From Coriaria nepalensis (lineage: Eukaryota; Streptophyta; Magnoliopsida; Cucurbitales; Coriariaceae), in assembly GCA_027186245.1 (NCBI GenBank), contig CP114492.1, forward strand, positions 8,956,501 to 9,020,500: 64,000 nucleotides of DNA. Reading direction: 5' to 3'. Made by a program: the position numbers and the translations under genes. Every line of letters starts with the position of its first letter. Positions within the stretch are counted from its first letter, which is position 1. Below the pieces are notes generated by a model that was not told the DNA's origin, did not search any database, and saw only the letters and a list, made by a program, of their open reading frames with translations. Positions 12,901-25,693 of this stretch are shown here, in pieces.

Positions 12901-15900
12901 ACAAAGGCTTGGAACGCATTTTAGAGCCTCTGGTGGATCAGGCGTTTCCTGCTTCAGTCGTAGCTCCTGGGTAGCACGTGCTAACTCAGCAAGATCTTCT
13001 TCAGTCATACTTGCTTTAACTTTGTCCAAGATTTCTTTCTCAGCTGCTTCATCACGAGCAGCTTTCTCTGGGTCAGGCTGACACAAAAAATAACCAATTC
13101 AAAACCAATAAAGTTAGACTTGAAAACATCAACTCATGACAACAGTTATAAGCCTTTAGTATAATTTTGAAGAATTGTACCTGCATCTCTACAGTTACTC
13201 GATGAGGATTGTTCAAGATGTATTTCTCTATTAGAGGAGAAAAAACAACTTTAGACCCTTCTTTTGATATTCTGGCTTTTAGGGCCGTCAAAGGCTCCTC
13301 ATACCTTAACGGCTCAAACGGATCCAAATCATATATCCATTTACCCTAAAAGTAGAAAGCCCATGAAATTGATCATCATGCCAATATTAAAATGCAAAAT
13401 GTCAGGACTATATATACATTACAAACAAACAGGAGTACTTACAATGGATCGAAGCATCAGTGACAAACCACGAGGAAATGATCCAGTGTTGTTCTCCCGT
13501 AGAGAAAACTCAATTGTATTCATCGATGCCTCAACAGCATCCACTTCAAAACCTTCCTCTGCTAACTTCTTCAATGTATTGATAATTAAATCTTCTACCT
13601 TGGGAATGTCATCATTAGAAACACCCTTTAACCCAAGACTGAACTGGGGCTGTAAGAGCTCATCTTCAATCCCTCCACCAATGATGGCTTCTCCCAAACC
13701 ACTTTCCAGCAAGATTTTTCTAAGTGGAGAAGCAGGAGTTCCCAGCATAAGATGATCCAAGAACCCAAGGGCAAGTTCGGTTTCCAAGTCCAAAGGCGTA
13801 TCAGATAGCAACCAATTGAGGCAGACCATATGCTTTTTCTTCAAATCACCACCCTCACCAGCAGGGTATTTCTCAACAATCCTTACTGGCTCTGAGAATA
13901 ATTTTTGTGGTATAATCTTCGACTCATTGGGAGATGAACTTTCACCAAATGTGTCCAGATATTCTACATATGTGAAGAAAAGAGGTACAATAAGTATCTA
14001 ATAATGTCTAAAAGCTTTTAGCTAAATAATAAAAATAAAACCATGACATGATGTAGAAGATAATGGCAAATGGATTTTTTCAACAACACGCCTCAGCATT
14101 TTCACAAACACCATAAGCATACATCACAAATTTTTGCTTCAAATTGGTCATTAAACTGGAAAAATGTAATATCTCCTAGTTTTTTTAGTTTATGTAATAT
14201 CTCCTAGTTTTTTTAGTTTAGTTAAACATCTCTATAAGAAAAAAAAAATTATGACTGAGAAATTAGATTACACAAGTTAAAGCTTATCTCTGGAACTTTG
14301 AATTCCCCACTTCCTTTGATTGAAAATCAGAATGCATTTCAAGACAACCAATATTCCATTACTATACAAAAGAAAGTCTTCTTGGGAGTGTTATTTTGGA
14401 TACTCTTACTATTATTTTCCTCCAAGTTGTTAGACTTCAACATTACCACTTTTTGGCAAGAAAAAAAAAAATACCACTTAAGATGCGGAGGCGCTCATTT
14501 GGATCATCATCTCCATAAAACCAGATTCTAGCATTGCTTGGATGGTAATATTTACGGTGAAATTCCTGTAATATTTTTAAGAAAGAAAAGCCACGTAAAC
14601 TTGAAAGAATTAAATAACATAAGGCGCTTGGGTACATGTGAAGAAAACTTGGCAGCAAATAGGCCTATTCAGTTGGTTTATATTAAAGACACTAAAACAG
14701 AGCAGAAAAAAATGGCTACACATTGAAGTAACTAGAATATTAGAAGACCAAATGGCTAATAAGGTATAAAATAAAATTCACAAACTAACCCTGAATTCCT
14801 CGAACGTCAGCTTTGGAATAACTTGTGGATCACCTCCACTGTCAACGCCGTAGGTATTGTCAGGGAAAAGGGCCTGGTACAAATTTTATCAAAATGTTTT
14901 AACTTATAAACATATTTTAGTTGGTCGGCCAGTTTTTAAAGACTAAACCATAGATTTAGGGTAAGATTATTTAGTAAACGTAACTCTGCATGTTACTTTA
15001 GTAATAAACACAGGCACTTGATTACACCATTAGTTAAGCAACTAATAAGCAAGCACGCAATTGATCAAGAACACAAATCTTACCTGTTGTGCCGTCCGCC
15101 CTAAAATATTGTCGGGCTGGGAGTATACTCCTTTCATCTCATTGAAAACAACACCTACAACCAAGGAAAAAATATTGTTAAAAAAAAAATAAGAATCTTG
15201 TTCATAATCGAGATTATCTGGCACAACATATATATTGACTGGTGAATAAAATATATTAAAAATTTAACCTTTGTAAGAAATATTTTCTGAAGGATCGTTA
15301 AGCTCGTAATGCCAACCCTCCTGTTGAAAAGTCCGGAAATCTTCCACACACTTTGGGAAGAATACAGCATCCAGGTAAACATCGACCAAATTGTAGAAAT
15401 CCTATAACAAAATGAGAACACATACATAACAGTTTTCAAATGACATTTTCCAAGTTTGATGACACTAAACATTTCAAATTCAGCTTATCATGATTCTGAT
15501 GTATATTCACCTTTATATTTGTGGAAGCAACGGGATAACATGTCCGATCAGGATATGTGAATGCATTCAAAAACGTGTGAAGGCTGCCTTTCAGTAGTTC
15601 AACGAATGGCTCTTTCAATGGATACTTTTTTGAGCCACATAGTACACTGTGCTCCAAAATATGTGGAATACCAGTTGAATCATTCCTGTTAAAAAATATC
15701 AACATATTAAGGTAAGCATCAACTAAAGACAAGAAAATGACAGTTTGCAGGCATGAAAATGGAATTAGTTCTAGTACCAAATAATCAAGCAAAAAAATCA
15801 AATTCATTGATAGCTAAACCTGGCGCCGCTCCATGATTATCATTGCATAGTTGAAAATAAATATAAAAAGGCTACAACAAAAAAACACTTACGGAGGAGT

Positions 15901-16592
15901 ACGGAAAACAATGCCAAACACCTTATTCTCATCGTCGTTGGACACGGACATAACCTCAGCACCGGTCTTCTTATGTCTGAAAAGCACAGCTTTTGATTTA
16001 CACTCTTTGATAACTTGATCAGCGACCTTCTCGAAGCCGAGCTTCTCGGCAACATCATCAGAGACCGTTGAAAACTCTATACAGAAAATCAAAATAAAAA
16101 CTTATTTCATCCGATCATGCTTGTAAAAGTAACGATAATACAAGCATCTCAAAACAAGTAAAGTACTACCTTTGGGGTAAATTAACTTAAAACAAGTAGA
16201 AAATGAAATAACACGAACTTTCAAGAACAGATTGTTTTAATTCAATAGAGAATTCCTTTTAGTATTTAAACCGAACCTGGAGTTGACGGAGAAGGGGGAG
16301 CAGCCACAGCTCGCGGGGAGACGGCGGAGAAGTGCTTTCTGAAACTAAGCGAGGAAGGATAAGAAGAAGAAGACGAAGAAGAGGAACGAAGTAATCTCCA
16401 GTGGCGGCGCAGCAGTGAGCGTCTTAGAATGGTAGAAATCGAACGGTGGGGAATTCTTAGAGCGAGCGCCGCAGGAGAAGAAGAGCGAGGCAAGAGCGGG
16501 CGGCATAGGCTGTGAGCAGAAGAGCGTAAGAAGATCCCATTAGAAACTAGCGAAGAACATGACAGAGAACGAAGCAGAGTCGCCCGCTCCAT
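9936..16592 (-). CDS. PREP: Presequence protease, M16C zinc metallopeptidase (PREP)
   Basis: PreP degrades cleaved targeting peptides and other short unstructured peptides in the mitochondrial matrix and chloroplast stroma. The first exon (16592-16277) encodes a long Ser/Arg-rich, acid-poor leader of about 100 residues, fitting dual targeting. The mature part starts around [18 protein letters not shown]. The inverted zinc site HILEH lies at about residues 175-179 (exon 3, near 15650-15666). The downstream Glu ligand is in [10 protein letters not shown]. Later blocks include [66 protein letters not shown] and the C-terminal [12 protein letters not shown] before TAA (9936-9938). There are roughly 18-20 exons, all open in phase where I checked. 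It looks complete and functional. It matches PREP1/PREP2; synteny favours the At1g49630 (PREP2) position. Confidence 0.93.
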
Positions 16593-16929
16593 TGCTGAAG
16601 CTTCGTGACGATCCTTCCAAGAGACAGAGCGAGAGGGAGGAAGAAGAAGATAGTGTCAGAAGGGTTTTGCGATTGCGAGGGGAAAAAATAAAAAAAAAGA
16701 TATCGAAGGGTTTCTGAGGAGCAGAACGGGTACGGGTGGCTTTAGCACAACCAATTTCTTTTTACCGTTTTCTCTCTACCAGAAAAAATATGACCAAAAA
16801 TAATAGTAATAACAATGATAATCGTGATATTAGTTCATAGAAATTCAGTGATTATTAATTATTATAATAATCTTTTTTTCTTGGGCCGAGAAACCATACA
16901 TTAGCCCAAATAGACTAATTCTTAGTAAT
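16593..16929. other. PREP promoter/leader
   Basis: About 340 bp between the PREP start and the 3' relic of the carboxylesterase pseudogene. It is AT-rich, with a purine-rich minus-strand stretch just upstream of the PREP start. No separate gene is seen. Confidence 0.4.
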
Positions 16930-17617
16930 AAAATCTCTACCAATTTATTCTTCAAATGAAAGCAATGGTCTTCTTCCCCATCGGTCTCGTACAATTCCAC
17001 GTCACCGCTCCACCCTTATCTTCTCCAAAGTCTCATAGTTGGCCACTCCCCTATCTCTTAGCCAATCCCGCACTTCCAACTCGGACGGCCACGTAATGAG
17101 CTATATTAGCTCCAACACTGTCACCCGTCAAGAAGAAAACCCGACCGAAATCCGCGTACTCGTTTAGCCACTGTTCGGGTCCTTGCCCGTCGGAATGGGT
17201 ATCGATCCACTGCAAAGCGGCACATGAGTCGTCATATGCAATCGGTAGTGAGTGTTCGTGAGCGAACCTATAGTCAAAGGAAATGGCGACGACGTTAGCA
17301 TGATCAACCATGTACGCAAGAAAGTTCTGTGAAACCTGATCGAATGGTGATCCTGCGCAGAAGCCTCGACCGTGGTAGTGGACGAGGAGGGGCAGCTTTC
17401 GATCAGGGCCGTTGATAATGGCAGGGATGAAAATCCTAGCCGATACGCCGGTATCTGTTGAGATGATGACGTCTGTGGACTGGATCCCAGTTTTTAGGTC
17501 GAGGCCTGAGGGTACAGGGTCCATTACCATGTACTTATGTACTCACTCTACCATATTTGTAGACCTTGAAAAAAGGTGGAAATCTTTGATTATTTCGTCG
17601 CTGATGCTAGAATCCAT
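16930..17617 (-). pseudogene. CXE-type carboxylesterase pseudogene (alpha/beta hydrolase, HSR203J-like)
   Basis: The reading starts at an MDSSISDEIIKDF N-terminus (ATG 17617) typical of plant CXE carboxylesterases. After LHLF-type residues the frame slips in a T run, so the expected FFKVYKYGRV appears in another frame and a stop follows. From 17530 a 159-codon frame gives the family core: DVIISTDTGVSARIFIP, the oxyanion-hole motif as HGRGFC (normally HGGGF), DYRFAHEHSLP, and the nucleophile elbow GDSVGA. It then stops after VGSAGLAKR. Immediately downstream, in shifted frames, come RDRGVANYETLEK and VELYETDGEEDHCFHL, the C-terminal end with the catalytic His. The segment normally lying between, which should include the catalytic Asp, is deleted. 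The gene is inactive by frameshift, deletion and a motif change. Arabidopsis has CXE genes at this position beside PREP2. Confidence 0.85.
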
Positions 17618-18675
17618 GGCGGGTGAGTATAATTCAGTCACCGGGGAGATATGGTTTTGGATTCTGTGATTTGCTACGCCCTCAATTCGACCCACGGAAA
17701 GATCGGCAGTTGAAATAATAAAAAACAGTTATGTACGTCGGGGGCAAGCCCGATATGAAGGTAGCATATTCAGAGGATAATAAGGAATTTTTTATATTAG
17801 ATAAATAACGGATCTATTTTTTTAGTTGTAAATAATAATTATTTATATATTTATTTATATAAATTTTAATAAATAATTAAATAAATTGGACCTTCAATCA
17901 AGCCAATAAATGTTGAGAACGACCCGACAAAACCCGAATGTGTCGATTGGATAACAAAATCAGACTTTTATTTGAAGGGAACATGATAACAGAAAAATGA
18001 ATTATTTTTGAAGGAAACAGCAATTAATAAAAGCATGCACAGGACGGAGTCAGAGAGCAAAGGTCAAAACCCCAAATTACTAAAATAGGTTTTTATTTTA
18101 ATTAAATGAGAGAAAAAGGTTCTTATAGTTGGAAGCACGAACATGAAAGGAATATTTCAAATTTGTCATAAATCATTCAAATTTATTTTTAACGAAACTA
18201 ACGATGTCGTTTAAGTCACCATTGCTGGGTTGGAGCCGAAAACCATGCGAGAGATTTGCTAAAAGCTCTCTGCAAATCTGGGGACTGAAGAAAAGAAAAC
18301 TAAAAAGCAGGGCATCAAATATTAATTAAAAAGAAGAAGAAGAAAAGGCAAAAGCGAGAAAGAGAAAGAGGAGGAGAAGAAGAAGAAGAAGAAGGAGAGA
18401 GAGAGAGAGAGAGAGAGAGAGGGCAACGGTCGAAGCCTTCAATCACTATCGTCTTCTTTACGAGAAATAGTTTGATTCCATTCAAATTTTAAAAACTTCT
18501 CTCTATCTCTCCTTTCCGTGTTATTTTCATTTTTTGAATTAATCTGGTTAACATGGAAGAAAAAGGTTAAAGAAGGGGGGGAAGAGGAAAAAAAAAAAGA
18601 AAAAGATGAGAAGAATCTGAGCTGCCAAATGCCTTTTCATTGCTTTCCTCTTTTGAGCTTCTAGAGACTATAACA
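17618..18675. other. Intergenic and leader of the sulfotransferase-like gene; (GA)n
   Basis: AT-rich upstream DNA with GAA/GA repeats at about 18370-18421, including a (GA)n run at 18395-18421. The last about 150 bp is pyrimidine- then purine-rich and is probably the 5' leader. No separate gene is seen. Confidence 0.4.
18395..18421. repeat. (GA)n microsatellite
   Basis: Uninterrupted GA dinucleotides preceded by a GAA/AAG trinucleotide stretch. It lies in the presumed leader or proximal promoter of the gene starting at 18676. Confidence 0.85.
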
Positions 18676-21532
18676 ATGGCAGACGACATATGCTCCTCCA
18701 TCAAGGTATGCGCTAAATGTCATGATCTTTTTGTTTTTGTTTTTGTTTTTTTTTTGTTTTTTTATAATAATTTTGCACGATTTAGCATCTATATTGCTGT
18801 TGTCTTTTACCTTTTACCTTTGCATGCGTATTTTAAAATGGAGTTTTTAAGATCTTTATGGTTTATAAGATTATTCTCTGTTCATGGTGATTTTTTTTAA
18901 TAGTAACCATGTGAATACCCGATCTGAGCGTTCAATCACCGAGCTTCAATTCCTGAAATTTCGGCTTTTCTTCTCAATACACTCGAGCTGAAGGAAAACC
19001 TAGATTTCTTTTCCCTTTTTAGATGATAAAAGTTTTAAAAAAAATGCAGTTTTGGAATCGATGCTTCTGGATTTTCTCCCCCTTTTGCATTTGATCAACT
19101 TACATTATTGCCTTTTATAGCCTAAATAAGGTACTGTAGCTCCATGATTTGATATTAACAATGTTTATCGAACACATTTTCACCTATCATGGCTCTCCTT
19201 CCTTTTCAAATCATTTTTTTTAACAGATAGCTAGTTCATAATTTCAGGATAGTTTTATCTCGAAATCTCCAAAGAAATCCCCATTGGTATCAAGAATGAT
19301 TGTCTTGGTGTTTGCAATGGTTTGTGGCGTGTATATATGCTCTGTTTGTTTGAAGCAAATAAGCACCGGAACCATGGGAGGAATTTTGAAAGTCCAAGTG
19401 ATTGAAAGGCCATGTCCAATACCTGATATTGAACCGTCACAAGTTTCCTTTGTGCACTACCCAAAACCCAAAACATTTAGCAGGTACAAAGGCAATTGAA
19501 TTTCATTTGAGTTTAGTTACGTTTTTTTTCTTTTTTTCTTAAAATGTACTGATGTTGTAATTTGCGTGGCCTTAAATCAGGGCTGAATGTGCTTGTCATC
19601 CTGTGCGGTATTTCGCCATTTTGTCGATGCAAAGATCTGGAAGTGGTTGGTTTGAGACTTTACTGAATAATCATACTAATATGAGTTCTAATGGGGAGAT
19701 ATTCTCTAATAAATTTAGGCGGAGTAATGCTTCAACCATCATTGAAACGTTGGATCAAGTTTACAATCTGGACTTTTTTACTAGTGCTTCTAAAAATGAG
19801 TGCACATCTGCAGTTGGCCTGAAGTGGATGCTTAATCAGGTGAGTGATGCATTGTTTGATTTTGTTTTATAGTGTTTTTCACACCTCATGCTTGAGATAG
19901 ATGCAGAAATAAACTTTTCAGTTTCAGTTGTCTTTCATAAGTATTTTATAGTCTTGGGAAAATTACCTAGGATTCTGACTGCTTTCAAGTGATTGTCATG
20001 ATTGACACTACCAGATTCTAATTATTTTTCTGATTAAGCCTCGTAGTTATTGTAATTTTCTCAACCTAATCAGATGCTATCTTTGACCTTATTGTGAGTT
20101 TGATTTGTTCACGACTGAATTTTTTTTAACTTATGCTATTAAGTGGTGATGCTCTTGCGTTGGCATGGTTTATGATATCTCCATTTTTGCATCATTTTAT
20201 CAATTACTCCATGAGTTTGCTATAGATGGGTGAGCTCCATTGACTTCTAGATTATACAGAAAGCTTCTATTACTTTTGAATAACACAGAATGCTCTCTTA
20301 CAATTGGGTTATATTAATGTACTCTGGTTGGAAAATTAACATTAAGTTAAGATTTCTTAAGAATTTGATACTATGCTTGAATCCTTACTCAAGTGCTTGT
20401 GGGGGTGTTGGTGTCAAAGTAGGTCATCTTAGGTTCAACGTTGGAAATAGACTAATAGCTTAGGAATTCATCATATGTGTTTGCTTATTTTGATAGCGTC
20501 AAATGGTCTCATAGAATTAATGTGAAATGTGAACATACTAGTTGTTTAACAGAATATACCGGTGTCGGATGACAAATCTCTTATTTGAAGGTTTTGAATT
20601 CAAACTTGATGATTTTCTTACAGTGCTGAATTGAGATGTGGTCAGGTTTTATGCCATGTTCATAAAAACTTGAATAACACTCCAGTGCATAGAGTTGATA
20701 TTCATAATATGGGAATTAGTTTAGTGGCTATTAGTAAGCTATTATGCTGTATATGTTCAGAACTCAGATGGTGCAATAATTCTTGCAGGGTTTGATGCAG
20801 AATCACAAAGAAATAGTGGAATATTTTGAACGTAGGGGAGTTTCGGCTGTTTTCCTCTTCCGAAGAAATCTTCTGCGCAGAATGATCTCAGTACTTGCAA
20901 ATTCTTACGATAGAGATGCTAAGCTACTTAATGGGACCCACAAGTCTCATGTGCATTCACCCCACGAGGTCTTCCTTTCTCTTCTCTAGAAAGATCCTCA
21001 CTTTTTCTATATTTGACCTATAACTGATAGTTGTATTTGTTTCATTAAACAAGCTAAGATTATTTTTCTTGATTTTTCAACTCGTGATAATGGTTGATTT
21101 TCAGGCAGAGATACTTGCAAAATACAAGCCCACGGTTAACACTTCATTATTGATACGAGATTTGAAGCAAGTAGAAGACTTGACAAACAAGGCCTTGGAG
21201 TACTTCAAAAACACCCGACATATGATCTTATATTATGAGGATATAGTGAAGAACAGCACTGTAAGTCAAATACACCAAACTAAAGCTCTGTTTCCACTGG
21301 GCATGATCAAACTTTATCTAATGAAGCTATCAAACAATCTTTTTTGTCCTTTTGTGCTTCGCAGAAATTACTCGACGTTCTAGATTTCTTGAAGGTGCCA
21401 CAGATGGAATTACGGAGCCGTCAGGTGAAGATACACAAAGGGCCTTTATCTAAGCAGATTGATAATTGGAATGAAGTAGAGAAAACTCTCAAAGGGACCC
21501 ACTTTGAGAGCTTCTTACACGATGAAGATTAA
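18676..21532 (+). CDS. Golgi-type sulfotransferase-like P-loop protein
   Basis: Six exons: 18676-18705, 19248-19483, 19581-19839, 20789-20968, 21105-21260 and 21365-21532. They total 1029 nt (342 residues). One membrane helix, about residues 27-48 (VSRMIVLVFAMVCGVYICSV), follows a short basic N-terminus, giving the type II topology of Golgi sulfotransferases. The PAPS-binding 5' loop is seen as SMQRSGSGWFETLLNNH. A 3'-PAPS-type segment is FLFRRNLLRRMISVLANS, and YYEDIV follows. This matches the plant 'P-loop NTPase / nodulation-related' sulfotransferase group (Arabidopsis At2g15730, from memory). The acceptor substrate is unknown. The tiny first exon (MADDICSSIK) is supported by clean GT/AG sites and phase 0. 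Confidence 0.82.
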
Positions 21533-22665
21533 CCACTTTGTTTGTTTGGAAGGGGGTGTATATATTAAAAAACTGGTCTCTAGCATTTTCTTAATTTTCC
21601 TGTTCTTTTCCGGCAAGAGCCTGATGGGTTGCAACAACCCCGTCCGAATTTTGGGTTCCATATCTCGCATTTCGGTTTTAGGTTTTTTTTTTTTTTTTTT
21701 TTTTTCTTTCTTGCAACTCATATTTAATTTATTCTTTCTTCTCCCCTTTATTTTGGATACATACAAGTAGATGTCTCTCTTGAGTTAATGAAGAAATTTT
21801 TTGAAGTTTTGCCTTCCAATCCATCCATTAGCAGGGAGGGCTTCATATCATTAGTTAGATCTATAAATGACAGTTTTTTTTTTTTCTTTTTTTCTTCATG
21901 CTGATGTTATTATTGGCAAATGAAGAACGTTTCTGTACCGGGCGGGAAAGAAAAAGAAAAAGAGATGTTTGAAGATGACCAGGTCGTACTCGTCGAGCAT
22001 AGCGGTAAGGAAAAGTTCTTCGGCGACAACGCTGACCAACAAAACGCAGCGTTGACTAACTAAGAAGCAGAATCAGATCTGATGGTGATGAGCCAACTTT
22101 TGACCCAGCCCTTTCGTTCGTTCGTTCTAGATGATGGGCTTCGAAGTGGGACCGAGTAGCAATCATTTTGTCGTGGCTTCAATTGGAAAAATCAGTAAAT
22201 ATTTCAGAAAGTTTAATGAACAAGAATCACAAGATGCACAAAAAGACTTCAAAAAATAATAATAATAATTAATAAATAAAAGAAATTCGATCAATCTCCA
22301 CCGTAGACCAAGTCGGAAAAAGAAAATTTATAAACTAAAATGGAAAATAGAAAAGTGGACCCCACACTCCAAACTAATTAATCAGGCGGCCAAACGCGGA
22401 GTTCCCTAACGTCATTACCAAAGGAGAGTTCCAAGCTCCAACCGAGATCCACACCTCCTAATAGAAAATCCAATTTTACCCTTCCCTCTCCCCACTTACA
22501 AAATCTCTCTTTCTTTTCAGCGGCCTCCCTCTTCTTCTCCTCCTCCTCCGCGCAGGGGAAAACCCCATAAACCCACAGCCTCAAGAGAGAGAGAAGTAGC
22601 CACCAGTAACTAGCAAGAGAGAGAAAGAGGCTACTGAGAACTGTCGAAACTATAGAGCTAGAAAC
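21533..22665. other. Sulfotransferase 3' flank and RBP47 promoter/leader
   Basis: This holds a T-run at about 21682-21705, a (TTCG)n run near 22120 and a CT-rich stretch at 22490-22550. The last about 150 bp is probably the RBP47 5' leader. The long minus-strand frame at 22378-22992 is a shadow of the Gln-rich RBP47 exon. No separate gene is seen. Confidence 0.45.
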
Positions 22666-25600
22666 ATGGCGCAGCAAACCAACGGTGCTGATCTGAACCA
22701 TCAGACGAATCAGAATCAGCAGTGGATGCAGCAGCAGCAGTATCAGCAGCAGCAATGGATGGCTATGCAGTATTCTCCAGCAGCAATGGCCATGATGCAG
22801 CAGCAGCAGCAGCAGATGATGATGATGTACCCGGCCCATCCATACTACATGGGCTACTCGAACCCGGCCCAGCCGCACCACCAGCTTCAACGGCAGCAGC
22901 AAGGATCGACGAACGATGAGAGTAAGACGATCTGGATCGGTGATCTCCACCATTGGATGGACGAGAGTTACTTGCATAACTGCTTTGCTCACACTGGCGA
23001 GGTCAGTATTATCATAAATTGAACCTGATTTTGTTTTATGATTACTCGTCCCCCCCCCCCCCCAAGATTTGAAGCTGATTTTGAGTTTTGAATGTTCAGA
23101 GTAGGTTGATTTGTTGTTTAGAGATGAGTAGAGAGTGTTCTAATTAGTGTTAGGATGTGAATTAGTTGCCTTGCCCCTTATCCTACGGTTTTTGCTGTAA
23201 ATTGTATACATTGTTTGTACAGAGCTACTGAAATTATAGGATAATCAATACACAATTATAATTTTTTTTCTTAGTCGAGGATTGTCAATGATGCATATAC
23301 ATTTTCTTATATTTCCGTATTTGATACATACTCTCTGATATGAATGTGGATAAATACATATGTAGAAAGCCTTTTCTTTTTAGTATTTATTAGCAGATTT
23401 GCTCTTTTTTTCTTCCTATAGTGGAGATAGTCGCATGTAATGACAGATCATAGCCGTGTTATTAAATGCTTGTGGTAAGAACGGTTTCGTTCTACTGCCC
23501 AAAAATAATATTTCAAAGCTTTTGTATTTTCTCCATTCCTTGTGTGGATAAGACCTCTGTTATAGAGTATATAGCGTCAATCATAGGATAAATTTCTACT
23601 CACGTAGCTTCATGATAATTCTGATGAGCTTTTGCATAATTTCCTTCGGATTGAGTAGACATCCGTCACGGTCGTCATTCGATTCAAAGAATCTCCATTT
23701 CAGAACCGTATGTGAGATTTTCATCTCATACGATTGTGGATTTGAATTGGTTAGGACTCAGATTTCTTCTTTTTTATCACTTAGAAGCTTCACACAGTTC
23801 TTAAATAAGGTTACTTTTCTGCCAAACAATTTAACATCAACACGGACTCTTAATTATTCTGCTAGAGTTCTTTTCATTGGTACGGGAATTTATTGTTGAA
23901 GAGTTTCTGGTGAATATAACTTTAATTAACATGCACTGTCTTAGATATCTAAGACTAGTTGTCTTCGATAGATATGTGCTATAGCCAAGTCATGGTCTTA
24001 TTGCTCAACAACAATTCTATGGTGCTCGAGTCCTTTACATGTCGCAAAAGTTTTGAATTTTACTTTGATCGCTAGCCTCATAAGCCGCATCATTCCATCC
24101 CTAGCTAGAAACTGCTTCTTTTGGATTCATTTTTACAAATAGGATGCATACTATTATTGAACATGAAGCTCTTTTTTCGTTCTGCTTGCATCTTTTTAAT
24201 CTCATCGCCTGTCGAGTCTAATCAAACTGTTTTCATAGCTGCACCTATATATGCAACATTTTGTACTGAATGGAATGGAGAGGAAATTAGACAAGCCTAA
24301 TGCTTTACATCATGATTCTTTAATTCCATTACTTTTCAGTCCCTTTGCTTTTTTCTTTTGAAATACAGATCAGTTCCAATTATTAGCTGCAAATCTCTTT
24401 CTGTAACGTTTTGTGTCGTTTCATTGATACATCCCTTCCTTTTTTCTCTTTGCTCCAAATATACACAGCTCTTATCCGTTAAAGTCATACGCAATAAGCA
24501 CACTGGTCAGTCAGAGTGCTATGGATTTGTTGAGTTCTATTCACACGCAACAGCCGAGAAAGTTCTGCAGAATTACAATTGTGCCATCATGCCCAATACA
24601 GAGCAACCATTCCGACTGAACTGGGCAACATTCAGTTCTAGTGATCGAAACCAAGAACCTGGCTATAACTTATCTATATTTGTGGGTGACCTGGCATCTG
24701 ATGTAACAGATGCCATCTTGCAAGAGACCTTTTCTAGTCGATACCCATCTGTTAATGGAGCAAAAGTTGTCATTGATTCAAACACTGGCCATTCTAAAGG
24801 CTACGGTTTTGTCCGATTTGGGGACGAAAATGAGAGGTCAAAGGCCATGACCGAAATGAATGGGATTTATTGTTCGGGTAGGCCCATGAGAGTTGGTGTT
24901 GCTACACCAAAGAAAGCATCTGGAAATCAACAAAATTACTATTCACAAGGTAGCCCATTTTTTACATTTTTCTATTTGCTAAATTCATTCAAATTATCTG
25001 ATAATTTGATATTATAATTGTAACTCTATGTAGCTGCGGTAGTGTCTGGAGGTGGTTCGAATGGCGATGTGGCCAAATCAAATGGTGACACAAATAACAC
25101 AACTGTGAGCCTAGCTAGCTCTCTCCCTTCTACGATGATAAAAATATCTTTCCTCATAGACATAATATCCTTAATTACACCCTTTTTATTATTTCAGATA
25201 TTTGTTGGAGGGCTCGATGCTGATGTTACAGATGAAGATCTAAGACAACCTTTCTCTCAATTCGGTGAGATTATCTCTGTCAAAATACCTGCTGGTAAAG
25301 GATGTGGGTTTGTTCAGTTTGATACCAGGTACTACTACTCTTTCTCTTCCTTTATGCGGTCTCATAATATTAAACTTCTCCAAACTTTTGAAGTCTGAAC
25401 TGTAATCGTATCTTGTCTGTTTATTGTAGAAAGAATGCCTCAGATGCAATAGAGGCTTTGAACGGAACAGTTATAGGTAACCAGACGGTACGCCTTTCTT
25501 GGGGCCGTAGTCCTGGGAACAAGCAGGTTCGTTTTCTTACCCCACATGGGGGCTGCACATGGTTTCCAGGGGTCGATTTGTTTTTTTAATATGCTTTCTT

Positions 25601-25693
25601 TTTTTTTTTTTTTTTCTTCAGTGGAGGTCTTATTCTGGAAACCAGTGGAATGGCAGCCGTTATGGCGGAGAGGGATACAATAATGGTAGTTAA
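22666..25693 (+). CDS. RBP47/RBP45-type RNA-binding protein with three RRMs
   Basis: Oligouridylate-binding, nuclear poly(A)-associated hnRNP-like protein that in Arabidopsis also joins stress granules. Exons: 22666-23001, 24469-24949, 25034-25104, 25198-25328, 25430-25526 and 25622-25693; total 1188 nt (395 residues). A Gln/Met-rich N-terminus (residues 13-80) precedes RRM1 (from about 87, TIWIGDL), RRM2 (from about 181, [16 protein letters not shown]) and RRM3 (from about 297, IFVGGL, GCGFVQF). The tail [16 protein letters not shown] is typical. In RRM1 the RNP1 reads ECYGFVEF where the family usually has EGYGFVEF, a small oddity. Intron 1 is 1.47 kb, far larger than the others, and contains a plastid ycf3 insertion. 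Synteny points to RBP47A (At1g49600). Confidence 0.93.
23415..23735 (-). other. Nuclear plastid DNA insertion: ycf3 (pafI) exon 2 with intron ends
   Basis: On the minus strand, about 23664-23437 reads as plastid ycf3 exon 2: SAQSEGNYA-type start (here [18 protein letters not shown]), then LIHT-, ALKYYF- and [12 protein letters not shown] pieces in shifting frames, ending CHY. Upstream of it (23665 to about 23735) is the end of ycf3 intron 1, including a group II domain V hairpin (arms CTCATAC / GTATGAG type, with ACGGTTCTG). Downstream (about 23436-23415) is the start of intron 2, with ATGCGACTATCTCCAC where the group II 5' consensus is GTGCGAC. A premature TGA, frameshifts and many substitutions show it is a dead, fairly old NUPT. 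It lies antisense within intron 1 of the RBP47 gene. Its outer limits beyond 23735 are not clear. Confidence 0.85.

Noticed and set aside
22378..22992. 204-codon minus-strand open frame opposite the RBP47 first exon
   Set aside because: It mirrors the CAG-rich (polyGln) exon; its His/Leu-rich product is the expected antisense shadow and has no domain.
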